Source: a virus
IMG/VR virus record: IMGVR_UViG_3300051212_000879
Location: 1-38,123 of that record
Direction: 5' to 3' (one strand)
Length of the DNA stretch: 38,123 bases
The first letter of the stretch is position 1. The number at the start of each line of letters is the position of its first letter. The translations under genes were made by a program, and so were the position numbers. Below, piece after piece: positions 20,510 through 28,314 of this stretch. The notes below the pieces were generated by a model. It was given only the letters and a program-made list of their open reading frames with translations. It searched no databases and was not told the DNA's origin.

Positions 20510-21134
20510 CATTTTTGAGAATTTGAAAAACTTTCTGATTTTTATTCTGATCTCCTAGATGGTTGGGAGATAAATCTTCTTGAGGATGCTCATTTTTTAA
20601 TCGAGAAAAATGCATAAGAGGCACATCGATTTCGACACCGTGTTTCCAATCGTAGTATTTTTCGAAACTCCAGAGATGTATTATTTTAGTTTTATGAGAA
20701 ATTTTTTCTAAAATATAATTATCAAAATAATTCAGTGCTGCAATGGATTCGATTTTTGATTTTTCGTCATCGTGTAATTTTAAAAAATATTTCTTTGCCG
20801 CATCGAAAACATCTTTTTGTTTATAGTGATCTTCATTTATATCTTTTTCTTTTAAGTGCAATACACTTCCCATAGTAAGACTTCTAAAGGTCCTATGGAA
20901 TAGACGGTAATTGTCGGTCCAACAAAAGATACAGATATCAGGCAAGTTATCTGCAAATGGAGGGAATTGATTAATAATTACGTCCCATACAGAACTACCT
21001 CCGTACCCGAGATTTACTATATTGGCAGAATAATGATCCTTTACCATTGTAAGATACGTATCATATTTGTATTCTATACTATGTACGTTATCAAATTCCA
21101 TACAGAAACTATCGCCGAAGAATCCTATTTTCAT
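20478..21134 (-). CDS. SGNH/GDSL-type hydrolase-like protein
   Basis: 218 residues. The start KIGFFGDSFCMEFD has the GDS nucleophile block (Ser9), NLGYGGSSVWD is the conserved Gly block, and the late LSPNHLGDQNKN carries the catalytic His (His192) of block V. SGNH proteins remove acyl groups from carbohydrates or lipids, or act as acyltransferases. It overlaps the upstream oxygenase by 4 nt and its 3' end runs 32 nt into the opposite-strand gene. Confidence 0.7.
   Translation of the reverse strand: MKIGFFGDSFCMEFDNVHSIEYKYDTYLTMVKDHYSANIVNLGYGGSSVWDVIINQFPPFADNLPDICIFCWTDNYRLFHRTFRSLTMGSVLHLKEKDINEDHYKQKDVFDAAKKYFLKLHDDEKSKIESIAALNYFDNYILEKISHKTKIIHLWSFEKYYDWKHGVEIDVPLMHFSRLKNEHPQEDLSPNHLGDQNKNQKVFQILKNVIDDLHRPVV
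20491..20515 (+). terminator. Weak hairpin in convergent overlap
   Basis: CGATGA-AGG-TCATCG (6-bp stem, 20491-20505) followed by ATAACATTTTT. The T tract is displaced by about 5 nt, so this is at best a weak terminator for the plus operon ending at 20509. Confidence 0.35.
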
Positions 21135-21625
21135 AGATATTCCGTAATTAATAAAGTTATACGATGTGTGTGTCCTATGTTTGCCGATCCGTGAATATCT
21201 CTCTCATTATCAAACATAAACACATCTCCGGCTTTATAGTTGGTAATCATATCATTTCCGTATAAAAAGATATGACCTGGTTGAAAATCCTGCAGCGGCA
21301 TCCAGTATCGGTTACAGGGACTATCGTGTACGTGCGGATCGGTGTGCATGGGCATAAACTGTCCGGGCATCATTTTAACGAACCACCAATGAATATTTCT
21401 GTTTGTCCAAGGAGGGTTTATATTCACATAGATGTCCCCATATTCATAGACCCACCAATTAACCGCCTTTAAATCATATCCTGCTAGTTCATATTTTGAA
21501 TATTCTGCTGTCTCGGCAGCAGTGGCAGGTGGCCAATCTCTAGGACGGGCCTGGCCATCTCTAGTTAATATTAGGTGCTCCCATAGCGGATCAATCCATT
21601 GATTATAATTTCCGATGTATTTCAT
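21131..21625 (-). CDS. 2OG-Fe(II) oxygenase, Asp/Asn-hydroxylase-like
   Basis: 164 residues. HTD (His94, Asp96) in GQFMPMHTDPHVHD, the strand HIFLYGNDMITNYKAGDVFMFDN, distal His145 in ERDIHGSANIG and Arg155 in HRITLLI make a complete catalytic set. The phrase KMMPGQFMPMHTDP is frequent among marine phage oxygenases (from memory). It couples by 4-nt and 1-nt overlaps to the SGNH protein and to the oxygenase at 21625. Confidence 0.8.
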   Translation of the reverse strand: MKYIGNYNQWIDPLWEHLILTRDGQARPRDWPPATAAETAEYSKYELAGYDLKAVNWWVYEYGDIYVNINPPWTNRNIHWWFVKMMPGQFMPMHTDPHVHDSPCNRYWMPLQDFQPGHIFLYGNDMITNYKAGDVFMFDNERDIHGSANIGHTHRITLLITEYL

Positions 21626-22440
21626 TAGTAATGTTCTAAGTGATCTATACCCGCAATCTTACGGAATGATTCTGTAAACTTACAGTCTACTCTTAAGCCG
21701 TATTCCTGTTCTAGGCTAGATTCGCCACCGTGCCAATCCTGATCATTCCAGAAGGCTGCATGACTGTTAACATAATGTTTGTCCTGTGTGTCTGGATCCC
21801 ATATGTAGAATCCTCTCTTGGTACGATACCTTATGTGTATGAACTCGTTGTTGTGCGGAGTATAATAATCATTTTCAAAAACACCATTTTTAGCATCTAG
21901 GTCTCTGTGTTCAAATGCTTTGCCATTGTGGTCGCAATGAAAGAAAATAACACGACCTATACGGTCGATGATATTTTGTTTTTGTAAATTTTCTACCCAA
22001 CGAACAACACCGGGAAAGAAACTGCTTTCTTCCGTCTTTTGACGTTCGGCATTGCGTTCGTTCCAGTCACCCTCGTTCCATAGGAAGTAATAGATGTAGG
22101 GATCGTTAGCACCTAACGCACTCTTAAGATAACGTGTAAAAAGATTTCGTTGTTTATAGTCTTTGAAATCTTGGGGATATATTTCCTTGCCGTGGACTTT
22201 GATAGGATGATCATCAGGCAACGACAAATATTCTTCGTGTGCTTTATAAATCGGTTTCCAATCCCATTTGTAACTTCCGCGGCTTTGATCAAATCCAGGA
22301 GCCATCCAAGTTCCTTCTTTGGCATAATCTCTTGCCAAAGCAAATCCTTTACAGATCTCTGCATGAAGATCTGTAAATCCCTTTACGTCCAAAAACGGAT
22401 CTAAATTAATATAAGGCTTGCCGCCTATTCCTCTAATCAT
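21625..22440 (-). CDS. 2OG-Fe(II) oxygenase-like protein, 271 aa
   Basis: Complete iron/2OG set: HRD (His178, Asp180) in GKAFEHRDLDA, IRYRTKRGFYIWD, distal His237 in DQDWHGGESSLEQEYG, Arg250 in LRVDCKF. The first ~150 residues are a helical region not shared with the shorter oxygenases here. It is the first gene of the minus operon 22440-20478, starting leaderless 5 nt after ATAAGTA. Twenty-one bp separate it from the divergent gene. Confidence 0.75.
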   Translation of the reverse strand: MIRGIGGKPYINLDPFLDVKGFTDLHAEICKGFALARDYAKEGTWMAPGFDQSRGSYKWDWKPIYKAHEEYLSLPDDHPIKVHGKEIYPQDFKDYKQRNLFTRYLKSALGANDPYIYYFLWNEGDWNERNAERQKTEESSFFPGVVRWVENLQKQNIIDRIGRVIFFHCDHNGKAFEHRDLDAKNGVFENDYYTPHNNEFIHIRYRTKRGFYIWDPDTQDKHYVNSHAAFWNDQDWHGGESSLEQEYGLRVDCKFTESFRKIAGIDHLEHY

Positions 22441-22445
22441 GTACG

Positions 22446-22452
22446 TACTTAT
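22446..22452 (-). promoter_or_regulatory. Late-type promoter element ATAAGTA, leaderless start
   Basis: On the minus strand, ATAAGTA plus 5 nt precede the ATG at 22440. The same motif and spacing occur at 17693-17700. Confidence 0.5.
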
Positions 22453-22455
22453 CCG

Positions 22456-22462
22456 CTAAGTA
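22456..22462 (+). promoter_or_regulatory. Late-type promoter element CTAAGTA, leaderless start
   Basis: CTAAGTA plus exactly 5 nt precede ATG 22468, as at 17715-17721. An earlier ATG at 22462 overlaps the element itself, so 22468 is the better start. Confidence 0.5.
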
Positions 22463-22467
22463 TGTAC

Positions 22468-23163
22468 ATGAAAACAGAATTCGAATACTACTATAACGAT
22501 GTTCCAGGAAAGGGGTTATGTAGGAACAATCTAATTTATACCAGTTTGATTAGCAAAGATAGAAAGGTATTCTGCCAATGGTATCACAACGATACCGATT
22601 ATCACCGAGGACAGAATCAAGTAGTTGATCCCGGTCTTATGGAAGAAAAATGGTTACGTGAAGTAAACTATATTACTCAAATGCGTAATGCCTATCCGGA
22701 TTTAGTTCCAAAAATTCTTAATATAGATTTAGAAAGACGTAAACTATATTTAGAAATTGACGGTGTAGATTTTTGGCAACGATCGGGTCCGATTATACAA
22801 GATTATGATAGCGTATTACCTGACTGGCGCAAACAGATGCTAAACATCTTTAAAGCACACAAAGCCTTGGGCATATACAAATATAGTTTACATCCTAGTA
22901 GTTATTTTGTAGTAGACGGTCAACTCAAAAGTATTAATTATTTTTTCTGTTATCGAGATCTAGACAAAGAAATTAGTTTACGTAGTGTAATGAGTCATAT
23001 TAGCGAAGACCGTCAGGCAGATTTATTCCCCAAGATGACCGCTATGGGAATCGATGTTGATAAACCGACACCATTTAAAGATATACAGTTATTGGCATTT
23101 GAAAGTTTTAAAACTAACTTTCCTGCAGACTTCATGAATGAATGTAAAGCATTGTATGTATAA
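22468..23163 (+). CDS. Kinase-like fold protein, probably inactive
   Basis: 231 residues. The layout VPKILNIDLERRKLYLEIDGV...LPDWRKQMLNIFKAHKALGIYKYSLHPSSYFVVDGQLKSINYF resembles the C-lobe of aminoglycoside/LPS-kinase-like folds (E-x-DG...L...H-D...N-xxx-G-xxx-IDF), but the catalytic HxD is absent and the metal Asp of IDF is Asn157. It is a distant paralogue of the protein at 33527-34228, which retains an IDW. It was probably a sugar- or small-molecule-kinase-like protein, now a pseudoenzyme or a diverged family. Start chosen from the 5-nt spacing to CTAAGTA. Confidence 0.5.
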   Translation: MKTEFEYYYNDVPGKGLCRNNLIYTSLISKDRKVFCQWYHNDTDYHRGQNQVVDPGLMEEKWLREVNYITQMRNAYPDLVPKILNIDLERRKLYLEIDGVDFWQRSGPIIQDYDSVLPDWRKQMLNIFKAHKALGIYKYSLHPSSYFVVDGQLKSINYFFCYRDLDKEISLRSVMSHISEDRQADLFPKMTAMGIDVDKPTPFKDIQLLAFESFKTNFPADFMNECKALYV

Positions 23164-23713
23164 AATTGTTGAATGGACCCCAGACTTGGATCTTGCTGCG
23201 TTTTATAAGGAAGCAGAAGAAAGAGGTTTTGCAAATAATTCTAGCCAGAAAGCGATGATCGATTGTTTCAGGAATGAAAGGTCATGGAAGGGTTGGATAT
23301 TATATCAAGACGAAAAAGCCATAGGTAGTGTTGTTGCACATTCGTTCGACGATGTTATGGGTCCTGGTAGTTATAGAGTATTAGCAAGGACCTGCACATT
23401 CGGAACTGCAAGACCACATGGCGGACTAATAACTCCCCAACGGTTGATTGCAGAACATCAAAATTTAACTGATCAATTTCTTTTACCTGCTTGTATTTCT
23501 TGGGCCGGCAAAGACAACATATATGCAACATCCAACGATAGTCGAGTCGCTAGCCAACGGCTTGTACATAGATACTATTTTCCTACCTTAGAAAAAGTAG
23601 GCATAGTAGAACGTATCAAAGAAGTACATTACAGATACACAGATCAAACCGTATGGAAGATATACGGTGATAAGTTTTTAGCAAATTTAGAACGCTATCC
23701 TAGATGGATTTAA
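23156..23713 (+). CDS. GNAT-like acyltransferase domain protein
   Basis: 185 residues from ATG 23156 (8-nt overlap with the previous CDS). The pattern FRNERSWKGWILYQDEKAIGSVVAHSFD fits the beta2-beta3-beta4 region of GNAT enzymes, with YRVLARTCTF and SNDSRVASQRLVHRYYF in the cofactor/late region. No canonical RxxGxG/A acetyl-CoA loop is obvious, so function is tentative. It may modify an amino group in the local pathway. Its 3' end overlaps the convergent radical SAM gene by 14 nt. Confidence 0.45.
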   Translation: MYKIVEWTPDLDLAAFYKEAEERGFANNSSQKAMIDCFRNERSWKGWILYQDEKAIGSVVAHSFDDVMGPGSYRVLARTCTFGTARPHGGLITPQRLIAEHQNLTDQFLLPACISWAGKDNIYATSNDSRVASQRLVHRYYFPTLEKVGIVERIKEVHYRYTDQTVWKIYGDKFLANLERYPRWI

Positions 23714-24638
23714 TAGGAATATTTCTAAACTTCTTTTTAAAGTTTGTATCGAGCGAAAATTTTATATTAGGTAAAGTTGTATCTTTTTGTTTATCGAAAG
23801 CACACAGTTTGCATACTTCGATTGATTTTTTTAAATCTACCAACATAAATTTTTTAACGGCATCGTACCCATCTAACGGATCGCAGGGTTTATATCTTTC
23901 TAATACATCTCTTGCTTCGTCTGTGTACTTTACTTGATGTTTGGCTTCTGGATAGTTTGTTGTGGCTGGGCAGTGATACATTATCCCTTTTTGAATATTA
24001 TATTCGCTGTGCCAAACACATAACTCGAAACTCTTTTCTTGATCTCCGCCCATATGGAAATGTACAGTACCATCCTCAACTCGTTGGTGATACGGCTGGA
24101 AAAAATGTATGAATTGTTCGTAGCGTAATATTCTTTTACCGTTTAACTTGTATTCAACAGTTCTATTACGCTGCAACGGAATGTAATCAAGTTCGATTAT
24201 TTCTAGAGAATCAAGCCAAGGTTCTAGTACAGTTAATATGTCTTGTTTTAATTGTTGATATTTTTCTTCGTCGTCGTAGTGACAAGACACTCTAAGATGT
24301 GCATTACCTTCTCCTACAATTAATCTTGCTAGATCTAGTCTCTGAATAAGTTTACTACCGTTGGTGGGAATTTCGATATGAGCATTAGGCCATAATCGTC
24401 TCATATTCAAGAACCATTCATCAAGTTTAGGGTGCAGAAACATCTCGCCGCCGGCAAATGCTATTTCATCAGTATCGACATATTCTGCCCATTTTTCCCA
24501 ACGCTCTGCACTCTCTGCCCAATCAAAGTTTCCGGTGAAATCATAACAGGCCAATCCTCCACAATGACTGCAGGTGAGATTGCAGACATTATTCACAACT
24601 ACAGAAAGGTACGTGTCTATCTTAATTTTCTGTGTCAT
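23700..24638 (-). CDS. Radical SAM protein
   Basis: 312 residues. Cluster motif CNLTCSHC (Cys19, Cys23, Cys26), GGEMFLHP (SAM-binding GGE) and IPTNGSKL follow the canonical order. The C-terminal region has several cysteines (ELCVWHS, MYHCPATT, KPCDPLDG, IEVCKLCAFDK), suggestive of an auxiliary cluster. It overlaps the SDR gene upstream by 17 nt and ends the minus operon begun at 26351. It likely acts with the two SDRs and the oxygenase of the same operon. Confidence 0.85.
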   Translation of the reverse strand: MTQKIKIDTYLSVVVNNVCNLTCSHCGGLACYDFTGNFDWAESAERWEKWAEYVDTDEIAFAGGEMFLHPKLDEWFLNMRRLWPNAHIEIPTNGSKLIQRLDLARLIVGEGNAHLRVSCHYDDEEKYQQLKQDILTVLEPWLDSLEIIELDYIPLQRNRTVEYKLNGKRILRYEQFIHFFQPYHQRVEDGTVHFHMGGDQEKSFELCVWHSEYNIQKGIMYHCPATTNYPEAKHQVKYTDEARDVLERYKPCDPLDGYDAVKKFMLVDLKKSIEVCKLCAFDKQKDTTLPNIKFSLDTNFKKKFRNIPIKSI

Positions 24639-25233
24639 GAATTACATTAGATAAATCTAAGTTAGGATTAATACGTCTGAGTTCCGACAAGAGATATGGC
24701 GTAAGTTTCCATCTAAATTCGACTTGCCTAATAGATGGTTTTTGAGTCCAAAAAATTATAGTGTCAACGATATCATCTCTAGAAGTATGATAATCGCTAC
24801 CGAAGGCTGTGAGATTATGAGGGGGAACCTCGGTACCTTCTATAAACCCAAGATCTAAATGAAGAATAGGAATACTATCGGGTTTAATGCTTTCTAGTCT
24901 GCAGGCTTCGGCGAGTTCTTGTTTATCGTGTACATACTGAGTAGGAATTAACTCAGGATAGAATCTACTGATGCTGCCCATTACTACCATCATATCAACT
25001 TTGTTTTTTAGCGCATGAAATAATTTTAACTGTTGTTTGTCTCTGTAAGCATTATTAATAAAGATCTCAGCACCAGAGGCTTCTTCTACTATCTTATCAA
25101 AATCTTTATCTATGTCGTATCCATTTCTTCGACTCATGCCTACAATCTCTCTGCAACTAACTTCTTTAAATTTATCATAGATAGATTTACCGATACCGTA
25201 TGTATGTCCGGTGATTACAATTTTTTTATTCAT
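24622..25233 (-). CDS. Short-chain dehydrogenase/reductase
   Basis: 203 residues from ATG 25233, which has an AGGAAA 6 nt upstream. Rossmann motif TGHTYGIG (8-15), IFINNAY (NNAG equivalent), VMGSISR and the catalytic Tyr100-x3-Lys104 (QYVHDK) are present. NAD(P)-dependent oxidoreduction of a carbonyl/alcohol is expected. It is a tandem paralogue of the next upstream gene, with an 8-nt overlap. Confidence 0.8.
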   Translation of the reverse strand: MNKKIVITGHTYGIGKSIYDKFKEVSCREIVGMSRRNGYDIDKDFDKIVEEASGAEIFINNAYRDKQQLKLFHALKNKVDMMVVMGSISRFYPELIPTQYVHDKQELAEACRLESIKPDSIPILHLDLGFIEGTEVPPHNLTAFGSDYHTSRDDIVDTIIFWTQKPSIRQVEFRWKLTPYLLSELRRINPNLDLSNVIHDTEN

Positions 25234-25690
25234 TAGGATTTCCTGTTGGATCAAAACACACTTCTGTGATAGCAGGATATTCTAACCAAAGATCTATTAT
25301 TCTTAACAATAATTCTGTATTATTATATCCCTTAGCACTCAGGTGCAACATTAATATATTTGGCATAGCCAAATCTTTTATTCTTTCTGCTAATTCTTTT
25401 TTGTGTAAACTATAAATTGGTAACTTAGGGTCTGGATAAAATGCTGCTACACTTCCACATACTATCATTTTACCTACGTGGTTATATAATTGATTTAAGA
25501 AATCAATCTGTTTCCCGTTTGCATAGGCATTATTAATAAAAAGATCGCAGTCTTTTGCTGTATGTACAACATTATCTAAACCGGTGCTACTATTAAAACC
25601 TATAACTTCCCATCCTTTGGATTTTAAATGATCCTTAAAGACTTTTCCTATTCCTCTGGTGTCACCGGTTATTACACATTTAAAACTCAT
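25226..25690 (-). CDS. Short reduced SDR, tandem paralogue
   Basis: 154 residues from ATG 25690. TGDTRGIG (8-15), LFINNAYANGKQ, VCGSVAAFYPDP (Ser80) and Tyr93-x3-Lys97 (YSLHK) are intact, but the protein ends about 50-100 residues earlier than typical SDRs, without the C-terminal substrate lobe. It probably forms a heterodimer with its neighbour at 24622 or has a small substrate. It overlaps the oxygenase upstream by 11 nt. Confidence 0.75.
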   Translation of the reverse strand: MSFKCVITGDTRGIGKVFKDHLKSKGWEVIGFNSSTGLDNVVHTAKDCDLFINNAYANGKQIDFLNQLYNHVGKMIVCGSVAAFYPDPKLPIYSLHKKELAERIKDLAMPNILMLHLSAKGYNNTELLLRIIDLWLEYPAITEVCFDPTGNPNE

Positions 25691-26351
25691 AGGTAATCGC
25701 AAATACGTCCTTGTTGAAATTAACTAAATCAAAAATTAGTTTTTCGTCAGCGTCGAACTCGACTAAACTATTGTCAAATCGAAAGTTGTTTATTTTATTC
25801 AATTTATTCATCTTATTCAACCAAGGACTGATTTCGTTATCAAATCTATACCTATAGTCAAAAATATTTTGAGCAGACGTTATCGAAACATGCACGGCTC
25901 TATCAAGATTTCCTTTTGACAGCAATTTTCTTACAACTAATTGTGCTCTAAATATTTCACCGTAGTTGGTCGCAGCATGGATTTTTCCTGCATCCATATC
26001 ATACCATCGGTTATCAGCAACTGTAGGATACATAACTTGATTTGAAATATCTACTAGAAAACTATTATTTCCTTGAAGATTTAAATGATATCGATCGTCT
26101 ATATCTGCATGTGCCATATAACTTTCTCCCGGACTTAGGATGATTATTCTGGCCTCTCCTTGTTCGACATCCAGTGTAGCCAATATATCTTGCCAAACAG
26201 TATTTTTAAATTGATCTTTTAACTTCCAAGGATCATAAAAGAAGTTACCAGTTGGTTCATTTAATGCTGTCTTTCCTTGAAAATTTATCAATTCTTTCCT
26301 GGCGAGATCGATAAGTTTAGGGTCCACTATAAAGTCGGTTTCTCTGATCAT
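25680..26351 (-). CDS. 2OG-Fe(II) oxygenase; first gene of operon
   Basis: 223 residues. HAD (His81, Asp83) in SPGESYMAHADIDDRYH, the strand SFLVDISNQVMYPT, distal His125 in DAGKIHAATN and Arg135 (FRAQLVV) give a full catalytic set. The C-terminal 80 residues are an extra helical part (NKMNKLNKINNFRF). TATAAATA is located 4 nt upstream of its ATG, so the message is predicted to be leaderless or nearly so. It is divergent from the QueC-like gene. Confidence 0.75.
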   Translation of the reverse strand: MIRETDFIVDPKLIDLARKELINFQGKTALNEPTGNFFYDPWKLKDQFKNTVWQDILATLDVEQGEARIIILSPGESYMAHADIDDRYHLNLQGNNSFLVDISNQVMYPTVADNRWYDMDAGKIHAATNYGEIFRAQLVVRKLLSKGNLDRAVHVSITSAQNIFDYRYRFDNEISPWLNKMNKLNKINNFRFDNSLVEFDADEKLIFDLVNFNKDVFAITYEF

Positions 26352-26355
26352 GAAA

Positions 26356-26363
26356 TATTTATA
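26356..26363 (-). promoter_or_regulatory. T4-late consensus TATAAATA, near-leaderless start
   Basis: On the minus strand, TATAAATA matches the T4 late promoter consensus exactly and ends 4 nt before the ATG at 26351. Confidence 0.55.
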
Positions 26364-26378
26364 TGCTACTATAATGAC

Positions 26379-26385
26379 TTAAATA
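26379..26385 (+). promoter_or_regulatory. Late-type promoter element TTAAATA, leaderless start
   Basis: TTAAATA plus exactly 5 nt precede ATG 26391. It is the divergent partner of the element at 26356-26363. Confidence 0.5.
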
Positions 26386-26390
26386 TATTC

Positions 26391-27065
26391 ATGGAACTTT
26401 ATCTAAAACCCGAATGGAAAAGGATAGGTATTAGTCTAAGCGGTGGAGCCGACAGTGCTTTACTGGCGTATCTTATATTAAAAGAAACCAACGCAGATAT
26501 CTATTTTACAACACAGATAAGAATGTGGAAGACTCGTCCTTGGCAGCGTTATGTTGCTCTAGATGTAGTCCAATGGTTTAGAAATCATTTTCCAAATCTC
26601 ATATCGCATATTGAAGGATTTATTCCGCCCGAAATGGAAGAACCTCACACAACATATATCAAAGACGAATATGGTAAACTGAAACCGGGTAATAGGATTA
26701 TACTTAGATCTCACAATGAATGGGCTGTACATACATATAACTTAGATGCTTGGTATGCCGCTGTTACAAAAAATCCACCGGATGTTACTGGCGGACTCGC
26801 AGAGCGTGACGAAGGAGTATTACCTTTACATATGAAGCACATGGGCATTGACGTTTGCCATCCTTTCGCATATACGACTAAAGACTGGATCGTGCAAACC
26901 TATCACGACTTAGGGATACTAGACTTGTTTGATATCACTCGAAGTTGCGAAGGCGAGTTCAAAGATATAACATACGAAACATACACACCCGGACAATATG
27001 TTCCTATATGTGGTGAATGTTTCTGGTGCAAAGAAAGAGAGTGGGCCATTGAACACACAAAGTAA
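26391..27065 (+). CDS. QueC/ExsB-like PP-loop ATPase
   Basis: 224 residues from ATG 26391. The PP-loop signature SLSGGADS (residues 15-22) is the ATP-pyrophosphatase motif that adenylates substrates. A C-terminal zinc-like set (Cys186; Cys207-x2-Cys210-x2-Cys213 in CGECFWCKER) matches the QueC family, which makes 7-cyano-7-deazaguanine; several phages use this route to modify their DNA. It could also be a PP-loop amidase of another pathway: queD, queE and folE genes are not seen here. It overlaps the radical SAM gene by 17 nt. Confidence 0.7.
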   Translation: MELYLKPEWKRIGISLSGGADSALLAYLILKETNADIYFTTQIRMWKTRPWQRYVALDVVQWFRNHFPNLISHIEGFIPPEMEEPHTTYIKDEYGKLKPGNRIILRSHNEWAVHTYNLDAWYAAVTKNPPDVTGGLAERDEGVLPLHMKHMGIDVCHPFAYTTKDWIVQTYHDLGILDLFDITRSCEGEFKDITYETYTPGQYVPICGECFWCKEREWAIEHTK

Positions 27066-28314
27066 AACATTTTGTATGCATCCTTTTACGGGGCTGGCAA
27101 CCAGAGAAGATGGTGCTATCAAAGTCTGCTGTCGTAGTGCTCCTGTGGGATTTATACAAGATAATACTCTAGAAGAAATCTGGAACAACGACACTATGAA
27201 GGAAGTTCGTAGACAGGTACTCTGTGGAGAGCGTCCAGAAGTCTGTAGACCTTGCTTTGATCTAGAGGATCAAGGGGTAGAAAGTCTACGCCAGCGACAT
27301 ATCAAAGGTGTTATTCCCGAAGCACGTATCAATCTATATCCCAATGTCCTAGAACAGTTGCGTGACGATTATACGATGCCTTTTGAATTTCCCACTATGG
27401 AGATCAAACTTAACAATCTCTGTAATCTAAAATGTCGTATGTGTCATCCTATGGATTCAACATCGTGGAATGATTGGGATCAAGTAGAAGATTTTTATAA
27501 AAAAGAAAACAACTATCTAGTTCCTGTGATTAACAAACTAGAACTTAGGACTAGTAGATATCTTTGTCCTTTCGAAGACACAGATAACTGGTGGCAGAGT
27601 TTTGAAAAACTACTGCCTTATTTCCGTCGTGTAGAGTTTGCTGGTGGAGAACCTTTGATGGATCCACAGCACTATAAGATCTTAGATCTATTAAAGCCGT
27701 ATGCTAAGAACATCGAGATCAAGTATGCTACCAACGGCACTACATTGGGTATAAGCAAAGGAAGAACTATACATGACTATTGGCCATATTTTAGAAGCGT
27801 TGCCGTTAATGTCAGCATTGATGGCATTCATGATGTTTACAATCACATTCGCAGCAACAGTAAGTTTGATGATGTTGAAAGAAACATTAAGGAAATAAAA
27901 TCTATCCCTAATGTTAGTAGAGTAGTAGGTGCATTTACCGCACAGGCTGGAAATATCCTACAGGCTGCGGAATGTATTGATTACTTTATTAATGAATTGG
28001 GAATCGTATTTTACAGTCACCGAGTAAGTTATCCTAACCTGTTGTCTGCACAGGTGCTGCCGCAACCCTTGAAAGAACTGGCTATAGAAAGGTTGATGTC
28101 TGTAGAACAGAGATTGTTAACTTTTCCCAACATCCAAACCAGTTCATTGTTAGAAAGCGTAACAAGACAACAGATCAAAGACAATATCAACTATCTACAG
28201 GCCAAAGATCAAAGTCATCTGTGGCAAGACTTCTTAGAGTTTAATCGTAGATTAGATGTTACAAGAAATCAAAGTTTATTAACGGCTGTACCGGAATTTA
28301 AAAATTATTTATGA
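27049..28314 (+). CDS. Twitch/SPASM-type radical SAM protein
   Basis: 421 residues with start TTG 27049, chosen because it precedes the conserved TFCMHPF block. The N-terminal cysteine region Cys9, Cys27-Cys28, Cys66 and Cys69 (CC-x37-C-x2-C) precedes the radical SAM core CNLKCRMC (Cys125, Cys129, Cys132), with GGEPLMD and YATNGTTL after it. Placing the auxiliary cluster N-terminal to the core is characteristic of the phage twitch-domain radical SAM group. It is a close structural relative of the minus-strand protein at 29984-31402. It is coupled to the QueC-like gene and overlaps the next CDS by 4 nt. Confidence 0.85.
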   Translation: MNTQSKTFCMHPFTGLATREDGAIKVCCRSAPVGFIQDNTLEEIWNNDTMKEVRRQVLCGERPEVCRPCFDLEDQGVESLRQRHIKGVIPEARINLYPNVLEQLRDDYTMPFEFPTMEIKLNNLCNLKCRMCHPMDSTSWNDWDQVEDFYKKENNYLVPVINKLELRTSRYLCPFEDTDNWWQSFEKLLPYFRRVEFAGGEPLMDPQHYKILDLLKPYAKNIEIKYATNGTTLGISKGRTIHDYWPYFRSVAVNVSIDGIHDVYNHIRSNSKFDDVERNIKEIKSIPNVSRVVGAFTAQAGNILQAAECIDYFINELGIVFYSHRVSYPNLLSAQVLPQPLKELAIERLMSVEQRLLTFPNIQTSSLLESVTRQQIKDNINYLQAKDQSHLWQDFLEFNRRLDVTRNQSLLTAVPEFKNYL

